The notes below the pieces were generated by a model that worked only from the letters and a program-made list of their open reading frames with translations, did no database searches and had not been told where the DNA came from. Of a DNA stretch of 64,000 nucleotides, positions 51,973-61,307 are shown piece by piece (the first letter of the stretch is position 1; each line of letters starts with the position of its first letter). This DNA is from Sulfuriflexus mobilis (GTDB taxonomy: Bacteria; Pseudomonadota; Gammaproteobacteria; AKS1): assembly GCF_003967195.1 (NCBI RefSeq), contig NZ_AP018725.1, forward strand, positions 2,724,001 to 2,788,000. Reading direction: 5' to 3'. The position numbers were made by a program, and so were the translations under genes.

Positions 51973-52161
51973 TCACTTCTTCCTCCTGGGAATTTTTGTC
52001 CCCGGCGGGGAAACAGATTCTGCCACAATATTGGTCAACTCCTCTGCCACCTCCTTAGCCTTTTCAAGAGCCTCCTTCTCCGCCTGCTCTGCAAATTCTT
52101 CCTGCCCCGGTGGGGTGTTTACAGGTTTTGTCGCTCCTTGTGATTTTGTGTTATTAGTCAT
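51973..52161 (-). CDS. Small charged hypothetical protein
   Basis: Protein of 62 aa with an AGGAGG ribosome site 9 nt before ATG 52161. It is an acidic helix (EEFAEQAEKEALEKAKEVAE) with Pro-rich ends and a basic tail (PRRKK). No family recognised. Stands alone between the TonB-like gene and the lipoprotein gene. Composition suggests a soluble or coiled-coil protein. Confidence 0.6.
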   Translation of the reverse strand: MTNNTKSQGATKPVNTPPGQEEFAEQAEKEALEKAKEVAEELTNIVAESVSPPGTKIPRRKK

Positions 52162-52318
52162 CTGTATATCCTCCTGTGCCAAAACTAAAGAATTAATACT
52201 CTCAATAATAGAGTTACATAAAATGATCCCTAACCATGGTCTTCAGATATAAGACCTCACCTCCTTATGTTTTGCTACGACCGCTTTTGGCAAGCAATAT
52301 AGCCAACTGTGTTATGCC

Positions 52319-52714
52319 CTATTCGTCTCTGTTATGGCAGCTCGTGACGTGTGACAAGGTTACTCGGCAAGCGCGGCTGTAGCCTTGGCCGCCGGAAACA
52401 CACGACGCCAATGCATCAGTCGACGATGTGCTAACCGGGCAGACATTACCCCTGCAGGCATAATCAAGTTTTTTTCCCACTGGATTGCTGCTTTGGCAAT
52501 CACTGTCACTACAGGAAAAATGCACGCCCGGCAGATCATTCTCCGAGGCCGAGGCGACCGTCGCGGTGCATACCTTGCTGCGGTCTGTTGCGCGCGCCTC
52601 TACATCCTCTTCAGATATAGGCGCAATACCCACCGAATCGTTGCCGGGTTCCTCGGTTTTTGAACATGCTGAAAGACCCATGGTTATTATCAGAAATATG
52701 AAGACTAATTTCAT
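52319..52714 (-). CDS. Small Cys-rich lipoprotein
   Basis: Lipoprotein of 131 aa with lipobox LSAC and a mature part that contains eight further Cys (for example CTATV, FSCSDSDC, YACRGNVCP, ASCVSGG), likely disulfide-bonded in the periplasm. GGGAGAG precedes the ATG. No named family. The long gap upstream (52715-53119) contains an 11-bp inverted repeat. Confidence 0.65.
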   Translation of the reverse strand: MKLVFIFLIITMGLSACSKTEEPGNDSVGIAPISEEDVEARATDRSKVCTATVASASENDLPGVHFSCSDSDCQSSNPVGKKLDYACRGNVCPVSTSSTDALASCVSGGQGYSRACRVTLSHVTSCHNRDE

Positions 52715-53119
52715 AGAACTCTCCCTGTGGGCCATGCCACTTAAGCCGTCTATAAAGATTCTTACCCGTTGAAAGATAATAGCCTTCTCAGTCCTGCATT
52801 TAACTCAGTAGCGTAAGAGAGTAACTATTTATCGTATTTATCAGTATCCGGGCGTGACTAAGTAAACTCGACTGTGCAACCGTGCCCACAGCCACGTAAT
52901 ATATTTTACCCACGGCGGGATTAAGTCAACTAAGAAACCCACTTTCGTGAATTTATAGGGAATCATAACTACAGAAAAAATGAGGGTGTACTAGTAAAAC
53001 TACCTATACAAATACATATCATAGTTAACATCGTATGTCGGGCCAGATTAAAGACTATTTAAGTGTTCTTATTCTGGCCCGACTTACGTAAAAACATGCG
53101 ACGCTCTTGGCATTAATGC
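52715..53119. other. Gene-free region with a long inverted repeat
   Basis: 405 nt between the lipoprotein and Spy-like genes, both minus-strand. Apart from the repeat at 53037-53083 it shows nothing I recognise and is A+T-rich. Confidence 0.4.
53037..53083. repeat. Perfect 11-bp inverted repeat
   Basis: GTCGGGCCAGA (53037-53047) and TCTGGCCCGAC (53073-53083) pair perfectly with a 25-nt loop. It lies 37 nt downstream of the Spy-like stop on the minus strand, so it may serve as a terminator or processing stem, though no T-tract follows. Confidence 0.6.
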
Positions 53120-53587
53120 TTAAGGGTGATGGCCCCTGCATTTCTTGCGTTTTGCCTTATTCAACATATGCTTGTCGAACAACACCTGTTGATCCGCTTT
53201 CAGCTCCTTGCGCACGGCAATCTTATGCGCGTACTTCGCCTTCAACAGGTCTTTTTTCAATACGAGTAGTTCATCTATCTTTGCATCTATGGCCCGCTGA
53301 TCAGGCTTGTCGGCGGTTACCAGCACCGCCAGATCAATCTTGATGGTTTTCATTCTGGCCTTTATCGGATACTTGACCTTCAGGTAATCCACTTTCATTT
53401 TTTTGATTTTGAGTTTCTGCACATCAGTCAGTGACTCCTTCCATGACGGGCCGTGACCACCGCCATGCATCATCTTAGGGCCTGACCCTTCGCCCTTGCC
53501 AGGGCCGTGTTCAGCCATGATAATCGGACTAAATGCCAGACCTAAGAGCAGCGCAACGGTGGCGGGCATTAACATGGTGTTTTTCAT
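53120..53587 (-). CDS. Spy/CpxP-family periplasmic protein
   Basis: Periplasmic chaperone-like protein of 155 aa with a signal peptide (about 1-25). The mature part starts with a His/Gly/Met-rich segment (HGPGKGEGSGPKMMHGGGHG), then the LTxxQ-like motif LTDVQKLKIKK and long Lys-rich helices. Spy/CpxP proteins respond to envelope stress and some His-rich members bind metal. ATG 53587 follows AAGGAG. Isolated gene. Confidence 0.85.
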   Translation of the reverse strand: MKNTMLMPATVALLLGLAFSPIIMAEHGPGKGEGSGPKMMHGGGHGPSWKESLTDVQKLKIKKMKVDYLKVKYPIKARMKTIKIDLAVLVTADKPDQRAIDAKIDELLVLKKDLLKAKYAHKIAVRKELKADQQVLFDKHMLNKAKRKKCRGHHP

Positions 53588-53801
53588 TAGAGCTATCTCC
53601 TTATGTGGACGGGACACATAAACTACACCTAATTTTAAGAACTGCAATAGAAATAATAGCCATTGTAAAATTTATGGAAAGCTATAAGAATTTACTATAG
53701 ACAAGCGTCAACGACGCCAAGTCAAGACTCAAGTATGTATTGAAATGGTGTAAACAGTGGCTATAGCTACGCACGTGAATTCCACTGTCACTACATTTTT
53801 A

Positions 53802-53957
53802 AGAGATGGCAATACCTGGATAAAAACCATATCAATATTTGGTGGTTATCAGTGCTTTATGGTACGTCCGAATGATCCACAGGACAGCCTCGATCAGGGC
53901 GCGCGATATACGGTGCGATGTTGCTTTTTAGTATTCTTGGATCATTGGGCGCTATGA
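53802..53957 (+). pseudogene. Truncated duplicate of the TonB-like C-terminus
   Basis: Starting at AGAGATGGC the DNA aligns without gaps to 51730-51852; the encoded 40 residues RDGNTWIK... to VRC share 33/40 with the TonB-like protein. The homology begins abruptly, with no upstream TonB-like part and no plausible start, and the original TGA stop is TGC, so the frame runs on to 53957. It is a partial duplication that has decayed. Confidence 0.75.
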
Positions 53958-53968
53958 ACTAACGGGTC

Positions 53969-54901
53969 CTAAACATGGCGACGAAAATAGCTGTCAGTAA
54001 TGTCAGTATTGATCTTCATCAGGCCAAACTGTAATTTATCGATAAACTTATGAAGCTCTGCCTGTTTCAGTTTTTCCGGGTTGGCAGAAAGCACGGTGTC
54101 TTGTAGCTGTTTGATATGCGCGATACCCTGCTTATTTTTTGGCAGGTTCTTCAGACAGTTTTCCACTTCACACAGGGCATGGTAAAAGGCACGCGGGAAT
54201 TTTCGTTCTTGTAACAGGAATTTCAGTACATCGGGGCGGCGTACCCTGACCTGCACGATGCGACGATACATCTGGTAAGCAGTCAAAGATTTCAGAACAC
54301 TCATCCACTGTATGTTTTCATAAGGGGTAAGGCTCTCGTGTTCCTCTTCAAGCAAGTCGGCCGAGCGCACATCGATAATACGAGTAGTCATATCGGCGCG
54401 TTCAAGGTTTCGACCTAATCGCAGGAAATCATAACCCAGGTCGTGGTACATGGTTCCCGCGAGTTGCCCAGTAATGGTTTGCGCACCAAGAATGACCTTT
54501 TGCAAATAATAATGTCGGTTCTTTCGGGAAATTCCGGATTGAGCATTTGATTTGGCATAGATATATAAATCATTAATGCTTTCCCATGTTTCGCGCGGGA
54601 TAATATCGCGAATGGTCCTGGCATTCTCGCGTGCCAACTGTAATGAACCTATTATAGAACAGGGATTATGCAAATCCGCAATCATGAATTTCAGGATATT
54701 GCGTTCCTCACTACTATCATAGTGTTCATGAAAAATCTCCTCGCCACCCATGATCTCAATAATCGGCTCCCAGCCCACATTGGCGCTACGTGGCATATCC
54801 AGCACCAGGTTGGTCGTGACATTGATAAGGCGTGCAGTATTTTCTGCACGTTCAATATAACGGGCCATCCAGTAAATATTTTCAGCAACACGCGATAGCA
54901 T
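53969..54901 (-). CDS. Alpha-E domain protein of the Anbu cluster
   Basis: All-helical protein of 310 aa (alpha-E domain). Family blocks: MLSRVAENIYWMARYIERAEN, ARENARTIRDIIPRETWE and YDFLRLGRNLERADMTTRIID, read in pieces. These proteins are encoded with circularly permuted ATP-grasp proteins and Anbu peptidases. It begins 2 nt after the ATP-grasp stop. Its role is thought to be peptide-tagging or synthesis with that enzyme. Confidence 0.92.
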   Translation of the reverse strand: MLSRVAENIYWMARYIERAENTARLINVTTNLVLDMPRSANVGWEPIIEIMGGEEIFHEHYDSSEERNILKFMIADLHNPCSIIGSLQLARENARTIRDIIPRETWESINDLYIYAKSNAQSGISRKNRHYYLQKVILGAQTITGQLAGTMYHDLGYDFLRLGRNLERADMTTRIIDVRSADLLEEEHESLTPYENIQWMSVLKSLTAYQMYRRIVQVRVRRPDVLKFLLQERKFPRAFYHALCEVENCLKNLPKNKQGIAHIKQLQDTVLSANPEKLKQAELHKFIDKLQFGLMKINTDITDSYFRRHV

Positions 54902-54903
54902 GA

Positions 54904-56361
54904 CTAGTTAGCTTCCATATCCACGATCCAGGTGTCTTTTGAACCACCACCCTGAGATGAATTAACCACGATCGAGCCCTTACGCAGGGCCACACGTGTG
55001 AGCCCACCCATAGTGACATAGGTGGTATCGCTGCCGGATAAAATAAACGGGCGCAAATCCAGGTGACGCGGCTCTACCCGGTTACCTATAAGGGTAGGCG
55101 CAGTCGACAGTGTTAACATGGGCTGCGCAACGTAGTTACGCGGATCACGTTTTACCAGTCGTTTGAACTTGCTATGTTCCTTCCTGGTCGCATGCGGGCC
55201 TATCAACATGCCGTAACCACCCGATTCGTTGGCAGGTTTCACCACCAGTTGATCGATATTATCCAGTACGTAGCTACGTTCATCCTTATTATTACACTTA
55301 TAGGTAGGTACGTTGGGGATCAGAGGCTCCTCTCCCAGATAGTATTTAATGATCTCCGGCACATAGGCGTAAACAACCTTATCATCTGCCACACCTGCAC
55401 CGGGCGCATTGGCCAGGGCGACATTGCCCGCTTTCCAGGCGCGCATCAGGCCGGGAACACCAATCGTCGAATCCGGGTTAAAAACCTCCGGGTCGAGGAA
55501 CAGATCATCGATGCGGCGGTAAATAACATCAACGCGCGACAAGCCGTCAACTGTACGCATATACACCACGTCTTTATCATCAACGTAAAGGTCATTTCCC
55601 TCTACCAGTTCCGCACCCATTTGCTGTGCCAGGTAGGCATGCTCAAAATAAGCAGAGTTATAAATGCCCGGGGTCAGCACCACAATCTCGGGTTGCGCCA
55701 CATCGCGTGGTGAGATCGAGGCCAGTGTGTCATAGAGCTGGGACGGATAGTCATCTACCGGCAGTATATTGTAGTCTTCAAACAAATCTGGAAACACGCG
55801 TTTCATGACCATGCGGTTTTCCAGCATATACGACACGCCCGAGGGCACGCGCAGGTTATCCTCCAGCACATAGATAGTGCCGTGCTCATCGCGCACCAGG
55901 TCAGAGCCACAAATATGTGCCCAGATGTGGTTTGGTGGTGTAATGCCCATGCACTGAGGTCGGAAGTTAACCGAGTCCTGCAATAGCGCAGCGGGAAAGA
56001 CCTTGTCTTTTACGATTTTTTGTTCGTGGTAAAGGTCATCGATAAACAAGTTTAATGCCTGAACACGTTGTTTCAGGCCCCGCTCAACCCGATTCCATTC
56101 TTTTTTATCAATAATGCGAGGAATAATATCGAACGGCCAGGCTCGGTCGATGGAACCCTCCTCCTCGCTGTACACGGTAAAGGTAATGCCCATAACGTGA
56201 ATGGCCAGTTCAGCAGCGGCTTTGTATTCTTCTATTTCTCTGTCTTTGAGGTTGCGAAGGTAATCGCAGAGTGGCTTGGCTGCATCACGCGGTTTGCCCG
56301 CAGCACGGATGAGTTCATCATAGATGCCCTGTACCTTGTAACTCCCCCATCGAATAGACAT
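54904..56361 (-). CDS. Circularly permuted ATP-grasp type 2 protein
   Basis: Protein of 485 aa of the circularly permuted ATP-grasp family (PF14403). Blocks are LEDNLRVPSGVSYMLENR, VLTPGIYNSAYFEHAYLAQQMG, VDVIYRRIDDLFLDPE, LVVKPANESGGYGMLIGP and RHLDLRPFILSG, with the acidic and basic ATP-binding residues retained. It likely forms a peptide or amide bond. It heads a two-gene minus-strand unit with the alpha-E gene, divergent from the Anbu gene across 141 nt. Confidence 0.94.
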   Translation of the reverse strand: MSIRWGSYKVQGIYDELIRAAGKPRDAAKPLCDYLRNLKDREIEEYKAAAELAIHVMGITFTVYSEEEGSIDRAWPFDIIPRIIDKKEWNRVERGLKQRVQALNLFIDDLYHEQKIVKDKVFPAALLQDSVNFRPQCMGITPPNHIWAHICGSDLVRDEHGTIYVLEDNLRVPSGVSYMLENRMVMKRVFPDLFEDYNILPVDDYPSQLYDTLASISPRDVAQPEIVVLTPGIYNSAYFEHAYLAQQMGAELVEGNDLYVDDKDVVYMRTVDGLSRVDVIYRRIDDLFLDPEVFNPDSTIGVPGLMRAWKAGNVALANAPGAGVADDKVVYAYVPEIIKYYLGEEPLIPNVPTYKCNNKDERSYVLDNIDQLVVKPANESGGYGMLIGPHATRKEHSKFKRLVKRDPRNYVAQPMLTLSTAPTLIGNRVEPRHLDLRPFILSGSDTTYVTMGGLTRVALRKGSIVVNSSQGGGSKDTWIVDMEAN

Positions 56362-56502
56362 AAAAACATGCTGGTAATGAACCTGTAACCACTATATCAA
56401 CTTGAATTTACGTTGTAAAATCACTGCGCATGGCCGCGTATTTTATGTTATTACTATGCGCCTTACGCACACTTTCAGTGCAACTTAATGGGAAATATCA
56501 CT

Positions 56503-57237
56503 ATGACAGCTTGTGTAGCAATTAAAGTAGATGGCGGTATTGTGCTGGCATCCGATTCGCGCACCAATGCCGGTGTAGACTACGTGCGCACCTACAGCAA
56601 GATGCATACCTTTAACTGGCCCGGTGACAGGACACTGGTCATCTTGACCTCTGGTAACCTTGCCACCACCCAGGCGGTGATTAATCGGGTTAATCACGAC
56701 CTGGACGATAAAAATGCAGACTTTAACCTGCGTAAGGCAAAAAAGCTGTTTGAAATCGCCCATTACATTGGCTCCATTAATCAGCAGGAGCAGGCTGAGC
56801 ATGCGAAAGCCTTCAAAGACAACCATAAAACCCTGGAAGCAAATTTTATCGTCGGCGGGCAGATTGGTGAGGAAGAAGATGACATCTATCTGGTTTACCC
56901 GGAAGGCAACTATATTACGGTTTCTCCCGAGACCCCCTACATGCAAATCGGTGAAACAAAATATGGCAAACCCATTCTGGATCGCATCATTACACCTAAA
57001 ACCAGCCTTAACGATGCCGCACGTTGTGCCCTGGTCTCGCTGGATTCAACCATGCGCAGTAATGTGTCGGTAGGTCCGCCACTCGAGCTTGCTATCTACA
57101 CAGCAAATTCACTCACCGAACCACGTTATACCAAGATTGACCTAAGTACTCCGTTGTTTACCGATATTCAAAACCGTTGGGCGGAGGGCCTACAACAGGC
57201 ATTTCAGAACCTGCCGAGGTTTGACTGGGAAGACTAG
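56503..57237 (+). CDS. Anbu proteasome-like peptidase
   Basis: Anbu (bacterial proteasome homologue) of 244 aa. After removal of Met, T1 is the nucleophile (M-TACVAIK), with D17 and K32 (proteasome numbering approx. D17/K33) in LASDSRTNAG and YSKM, and a Ser-Gly segment near the end. ATG 56503 is required to place Thr at position 2. Anbu assembles into an open spiral or ring and probably works with the ATP-grasp and alpha-E proteins in a peptide-related pathway. Convergent, 6 nt from the metallopeptidase gene. Confidence 0.95.
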   Translation: MTACVAIKVDGGIVLASDSRTNAGVDYVRTYSKMHTFNWPGDRTLVILTSGNLATTQAVINRVNHDLDDKNADFNLRKAKKLFEIAHYIGSINQQEQAEHAKAFKDNHKTLEANFIVGGQIGEEEDDIYLVYPEGNYITVSPETPYMQIGETKYGKPILDRIITPKTSLNDAARCALVSLDSTMRSNVSVGPPLELAIYTANSLTEPRYTKIDLSTPLFTDIQNRWAEGLQQAFQNLPRFDWED

Positions 57238-57243
57238 GCGGTC

Positions 57244-58317
57244 TCAGCTCGACATGACGACACGATGGATGAATCCCAGTTTGTTAATTACCGTTGGTGA
57301 ATGCTCAAAGGGGTAGGGATCGGGAAATCCCAGACTGCGATTTAATTCGTTCAGCGTGCGCATGAGTTTGACCAGTTGCCCGATGATGCTTCCGAAATCG
57401 TGAAACTCAAGCCAATCGCGTAGATTATTTTGGGTGTACTTAATTTCATCACCCTGAATACCCACATGGTGATGGCTGGCCGTCTCCAGCACATCCATAA
57501 AGTGCAGGTAGTGTGCCCAGCTTTCGGCCCAGTCTTCCCAGGGATGGGAGCTGGCGTAGGCACTAATGAAATTATCCTGCCAGTTAGCCTGTGCGCCATA
57601 TTGATAATATTGTGATAATGCATTTTTGTAATCATTGCGCTCATCGCCAAACAATGCACGAAACTCATCAAGACGCTCCGTTCGAGCAATAAACTGGTCC
57701 CAGTAATAGTGACCGATCTCATGACGAAAGTGACCCAGTATCGTGCGATAGGCCTCATTCATGCTCTCGCGGATTTTTTCACGTTCACTGTCGTCGGCCT
57801 CCAGAATATTAATGGTTATGGTGCCGGCATTGTGGCCTGTCATAATTTCTTCATAGGTCACCATTTCCTCAGAGAACATATCAAAGCCTTTGATATCCTC
57901 CATAAAACGAAAGGCCAGACCATGATCCTTGTCCTGATGATAGGTAGTGATCGGCAGACGCAGGGTTAATAAGGTATAGATAAGACGGCGTTTGGCGCTT
58001 TCCAGTTTATACCAGCGCTGTTCGTTCTCGTCCTTGCTCAGGTCGGGTATCACTTCGTTCAGCCGGCAGGCGAGACAAAAGTGTTCGTCCTCTTCGGCGG
58101 GGATCAACCAGTTACAACCATGGCCGGCCAGATAATTGCCACATTTATGAAAGCGTAGCGCAGAGCCTGAGTCCGGCTGCCAGTCATCCCCCTCACCCTG
58201 CAGCAGGGGTAGAATCGTCAACTGCGCGGGGTCAAAACCCAGTGTCTTGCCACATTGCAGACAAAGATTGTTATCGAAGTACAGGGTGTTGCCGCATGTA
58301 CACGTAAAGGTTCGCAA
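57244..58317 (-). CDS. Putative zinc metallopeptidase with zinc ribbon (COG4307-like)
   Basis: Protein of 357 aa. The N-terminus is a zinc ribbon (CTCGNTLYFDNNLCLQCG, four Cys). HEIGH at 199-203 is the zinc protease motif in FRHEIGHYYWDQF. It begins with TTG 58317, preceded by GAGG. This family is encoded near Anbu clusters. Peptide or protein substrate unknown. Its upstream partner on the minus strand is the small DUF6524 protein gene. Confidence 0.92.
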   Translation of the reverse strand: MRTFTCTCGNTLYFDNNLCLQCGKTLGFDPAQLTILPLLQGEGDDWQPDSGSALRFHKCGNYLAGHGCNWLIPAEEDEHFCLACRLNEVIPDLSKDENEQRWYKLESAKRRLIYTLLTLRLPITTYHQDKDHGLAFRFMEDIKGFDMFSEEMVTYEEIMTGHNAGTITINILEADDSEREKIRESMNEAYRTILGHFRHEIGHYYWDQFIARTERLDEFRALFGDERNDYKNALSQYYQYGAQANWQDNFISAYASSHPWEDWAESWAHYLHFMDVLETASHHHVGIQGDEIKYTQNNLRDWLEFHDFGSIIGQLVKLMRTLNELNRSLGFPDPYPFEHSPTVINKLGFIHRVVMSS

Positions 58318-58341
58318 GCTTTTTTCCTCTGTTAATGAGAA

Positions 58342-58764
58342 CTAATCATTTTCATCCACATCATCTGTATCATATTGACCCGATAAGCGGCGGCGAATAT
58401 GCGACCAGGACATGCCAATCGCTAATATGAGTGTCATGATAATCAGTCCGGCATACGCATAGAAACGGATACTATCCTCAGATTTCAGACCCGCATCGAC
58501 CAAAAACCACAGTATTGCCACACACAAACTACTTACTAGTAACAAGCCTATTCCACCAAGGGAGCGTAACGTTGCGCGGATAAAGATCACCCAGCCAATG
58601 GCCAGTAAAATACCGGCAATAATCTTAAGTGGGTCAAGTGGGAAGAAATTTTCTAATGCCCAATGATAATAGGAGTAGCCCTCAGGATTATAGCTGACGA
58701 ATACCACCAGCATTGCGAATAAGAAACGCAGGAAGAACCCGGTCCAGGTAAGCTGTTTTATCAT
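58342..58764 (-). CDS. DUF6524-like small membrane protein
   Basis: Four-helix membrane protein of 140 aa with FFLRFLFAMLVVFVSYNPEGYSYYHW near the N-terminus (read in pieces) and an acidic C-terminus. The SYNP.GYSYYHW pattern fits a small family (DUF6524-like, from memory). It lies 24 nt upstream of the metallopeptidase gene on the same strand and is probably in that operon. Confidence 0.75.
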   Translation of the reverse strand: MIKQLTWTGFFLRFLFAMLVVFVSYNPEGYSYYHWALENFFPLDPLKIIAGILLAIGWVIFIRATLRSLGGIGLLLVSSLCVAILWFLVDAGLKSEDSIRFYAYAGLIIMTLILAIGMSWSHIRRRLSGQYDTDDVDEND

Positions 58765-59148
58765 GTAACGTTCTCTTTTATTTTATTACTCGCCAACAAT
58801 TATATTAGCAGCCATTAATTTCTGGCAGTGATTCTTTTATTCCTGCAACTTCACCAGCATGGTGAGTCCATTAGCCTGAATTGTAAAGGAAACTTCATAA
58901 AAGAGTCGCGTTTCTGCTATACAAACCGACCAGTAGTCATCCTTTACTTGGGGCATGTGACATATGCTACATTGTTGATTCTTGCACTTTGAGACCCCCC
59001 TATTGATTAATTATGAAAATCCTAGTGATATTACGAGGTTAAGTAATAGCACAATGTGCATATGATTAGCATCTGGCTATAACTTCCGCGTTAACGTTAA
59101 ATGTGGCATATGCATCTTGTCTCTTAAAAGCTTGCAAGGAGAAATGAT
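58765..59148. other. Gene-free region upstream of small secreted protein
   Basis: 384 nt, A+T-rich. It separates the divergent DUF6524-like gene from the small exported protein gene. CATATG occurs twice near 59060 and 59107 and CGTTAACG near 59090 is a short palindrome. No named site. Confidence 0.4.
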
Positions 59149-59442
59149 ATGAAAAACCAATCTAAATTATCAGTGATATTTGCCTGTGCATTGTTACTTA
59201 CCGGCACCACGGTGTCAGCAGCGCAACAAGGGGGCGGTAGCGATCGCGCAGGACAAGGGCCTGAACGCGTCGAAATGGAAATGGAGAAGCGTACCCGCCA
59301 GGAATCACCTGACGATGACGCCAGTAAGACACGTGAAAGTATGCGCACCACTGAGGAAATGCAAAAAGAGGCGGGTAAAGGCTCTGACATGGCTGAGCCA
59401 GAACGCGAAACCTCCCGCAAGTGGTGGGAGTTCTGGAAATAA
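59149..59442 (+). CDS. Small exported charged hypothetical protein
   Basis: Protein of 97 aa with a signal peptide (about 1-24, cleaved after VSA). The mature part is highly charged, low in complexity (EMEMEKRTRQE, DDDASKTRES) and ends with WWEFWK. AAGGAG precedes the ATG. No family recognised. A strong bidirectional terminator follows. Confidence 0.75.
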   Translation: MKNQSKLSVIFACALLLTGTTVSAAQQGGGSDRAGQGPERVEMEMEKRTRQESPDDDASKTRESMRTTEEMQKEAGKGSDMAEPERETSRKWWEFWK

Positions 59443-59520
59443 TCACACGAATAGACGAATAAGTGAAATATCCGGGCCGGTCTTGCAGATATTTCTATCC
59501 TAGCCAGGGCAAATTAAAAT

Positions 59521-59542
59521 GGGGCCGGCTCACACCGGCCCC
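59521..59542. terminator. Bidirectional intrinsic terminator
   Basis: GGGGCCGG-CTCACA-CCGGCCCC forms an 8-bp G+C stem between convergent genes, followed by TATTATTT on the plus side and ATTTTAATTT on the minus side. It should end both the small secreted protein transcript and the DUF302 transcript. Confidence 0.8.
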
Positions 59543-59578
59543 TATTATTTAGTTCAGTCCTTCTATCGTTAAGCCTTT

Positions 59579-60460
59579 TCAGTTTATGCCCGCAGCAATT
59601 AAGGCAAAATTGCGTAGCGCATTGGCAATCCCTGCAAGCCGGGCGTCAACACCCTGGACATCGTGGCGTTCTGCAAGAAACCGTGGATCATTATAAGTAA
59701 TATTGACATTGCCATGGCGATCTTCCCAGAACAGGAATTTTTGCGGTAAATCGATACCGATCCGCTGATTCGCTTGCATCAGGGGGGTGCCGACATTGGG
59801 GTTGCCAATGACAATAAGAAGTGGGGCGCGTCGTTCATTATCGTCTTCGTCATCTTCGTTTTGAGCAGAACTGTAATCGAGTACCAGAGGGATCCTGAAA
59901 GCAGGAATAGCCGAAATGGTAGCCAGGAAGGTTTCAACGGTAACGTCAAGGCTTTGCAGGCTCTTCACAGTGAGCAGTCCTTCAGGGGCATCGCTCACAC
60001 GCTTGATTTTACTGTCGATCAAACCCAGCAGGTGATCTTCTAAGCGGACATCATGGCGATCAATCAGGTAGCCCGTTGCGTTGACGTCGAGGTGTACTTC
60101 GCCGTCACGCTTGAAGACCAAAAACTTTAAGGGTAGATCGATGCCAATGGTTTCGCTACGTTGTAAAAGACGCCGCTCGATGCGGCGAGGTTGTCTCGCG
60201 AAAATGACTTGTGTTGGCGCAAGTTCAAGACCTACAGCGGCGGCAGACCCCGCGTGGTCAACCGTAAGTAGAATGTCAAAGCCCTCACTGCGTAAAAAAT
60301 CACTTAATAATGTGACCGTATCAGGGACATTATCGGCAACCTGAAATGAATCTCTTGAATCATTGATTATCGATAACTCATCATCGCCAGCATAAGCTGA
60401 AAAGGGTGCTAAAAGGGACAGGGTTAGGATGCAGTAACAGCTAAAGAACAGGTTTCGCAT
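59579..60460 (-). CDS. Exported protein with two DUF302 domains
   Basis: Protein of 293 aa with a signal peptide (about 1-24). Two DUF302 copies follow, with the repeated patterns IGIDLPLKFLVFKRDGEVHLDVNATGYLIDRHD and IGIDLPQKFLFWEDRHGNVNITYNDPRFLAERHD (read in pieces), spaced about 120 residues. A C-terminal pattern LAGIANALRNFA completes the family. DUF302 proteins are suspected to bind small molecules in the periplasm. ATG 60460 follows GGAGAG. Confidence 0.9.
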   Translation of the reverse strand: MRNLFFSCYCILTLSLLAPFSAYAGDDELSIINDSRDSFQVADNVPDTVTLLSDFLRSEGFDILLTVDHAGSAAAVGLELAPTQVIFARQPRRIERRLLQRSETIGIDLPLKFLVFKRDGEVHLDVNATGYLIDRHDVRLEDHLLGLIDSKIKRVSDAPEGLLTVKSLQSLDVTVETFLATISAIPAFRIPLVLDYSSAQNEDDEDDNERRAPLLIVIGNPNVGTPLMQANQRIGIDLPQKFLFWEDRHGNVNITYNDPRFLAERHDVQGVDARLAGIANALRNFALIAAGIN

Positions 60461-60725
60461 TTGACGACTCTCCATGTGTTATGTGTGACTTCCATCAGGC
60501 TCATCGGAAACAGTGCGTTGAACCGTAGAGACGAGTATATACAAAAAAAACAAACGGGGACCAATGGAAAATAGTTATAACTAAAAAGCCTCAGACTCCA
60601 TCTGCCCGTACTGACCGTAATAATTCGGCGTTATGTGTGCCGAAGACCATAGGCAGACTGTCCAGGTCTGTCAGTGCCCTCTCGCAGATGGCCACTTTCG
60701 CTGTTGCATAGCCGGGTGCGAGATA

Positions 60726-61307
60726 TTACTTATTTTCGAACCGGGGGGATCGCAGATCAGCGGGCGTATCGATGTCATGCAGCACACCCGCATCATTCGT
60801 CTTGATGGCCACAAGATGGTCAAGGTGTTGCTGCAGGATAACGCGCGCACCGCTGTCGCCATCGAGCGCCGTCAGTGCCGGATAAAACGACGCACTGAAG
60901 CCCACCGGGTGACCACGCTGCTCGTGGTAAAACGGCGCGGCCAGTGTCGCACCGTTATTCATGGCAGCAACGATCTGTCCTGTAGTCGTCGCAGTGACAT
61001 AGGGCATGTCGGCAGGTAGTAGACACCAGCCGTGACTGTCTGCACTGGCCTTGACTGCACAGGCAATGGAATAGCCCATGCCCCTGCCCGCTTCCGGATT
61101 ACTCACCCATTCGATACCGAGCCCCTGCAAGCAGGACTGAACAGCCTCATCCTCCGCACGCACTACCGCGATAAGACGATCACAGGGCGCCAGTGCGGTG
61201 GCGCTGTGCGCAATGAGCGGCTGACCGTTTATCTCTACAAGGAGCTTGTTGGTACCAAACCGTCGGCTGGCACCGGCGGCCAGCAGGAGGCCGGTTATGT
61301 CAGCCAT
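60726..61307 (-). CDS. MobA/MocA-like nucleotidyltransferase for molybdenum cofactor
   Basis: Nucleotidyltransferase of 193 aa. ITGLLLAAGASRRFGTNKLL is the nucleotide-binding loop and LLPADMPYVTATT the metal site. MocA-like enzymes add CMP to molybdopterin for hydroxylases. The start overlaps the XdhC stop by 8 nt, so it is the last gene of the operon with XdhC and the hydroxylase subunit. Confidence 0.93.
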   Translation of the reverse strand: MADITGLLLAAGASRRFGTNKLLVEINGQPLIAHSATALAPCDRLIAVVRAEDEAVQSCLQGLGIEWVSNPEAGRGMGYSIACAVKASADSHGWCLLPADMPYVTATTTGQIVAAMNNGATLAAPFYHEQRGHPVGFSASFYPALTALDGDSGARVILQQHLDHLVAIKTNDAGVLHDIDTPADLRSPRFENK

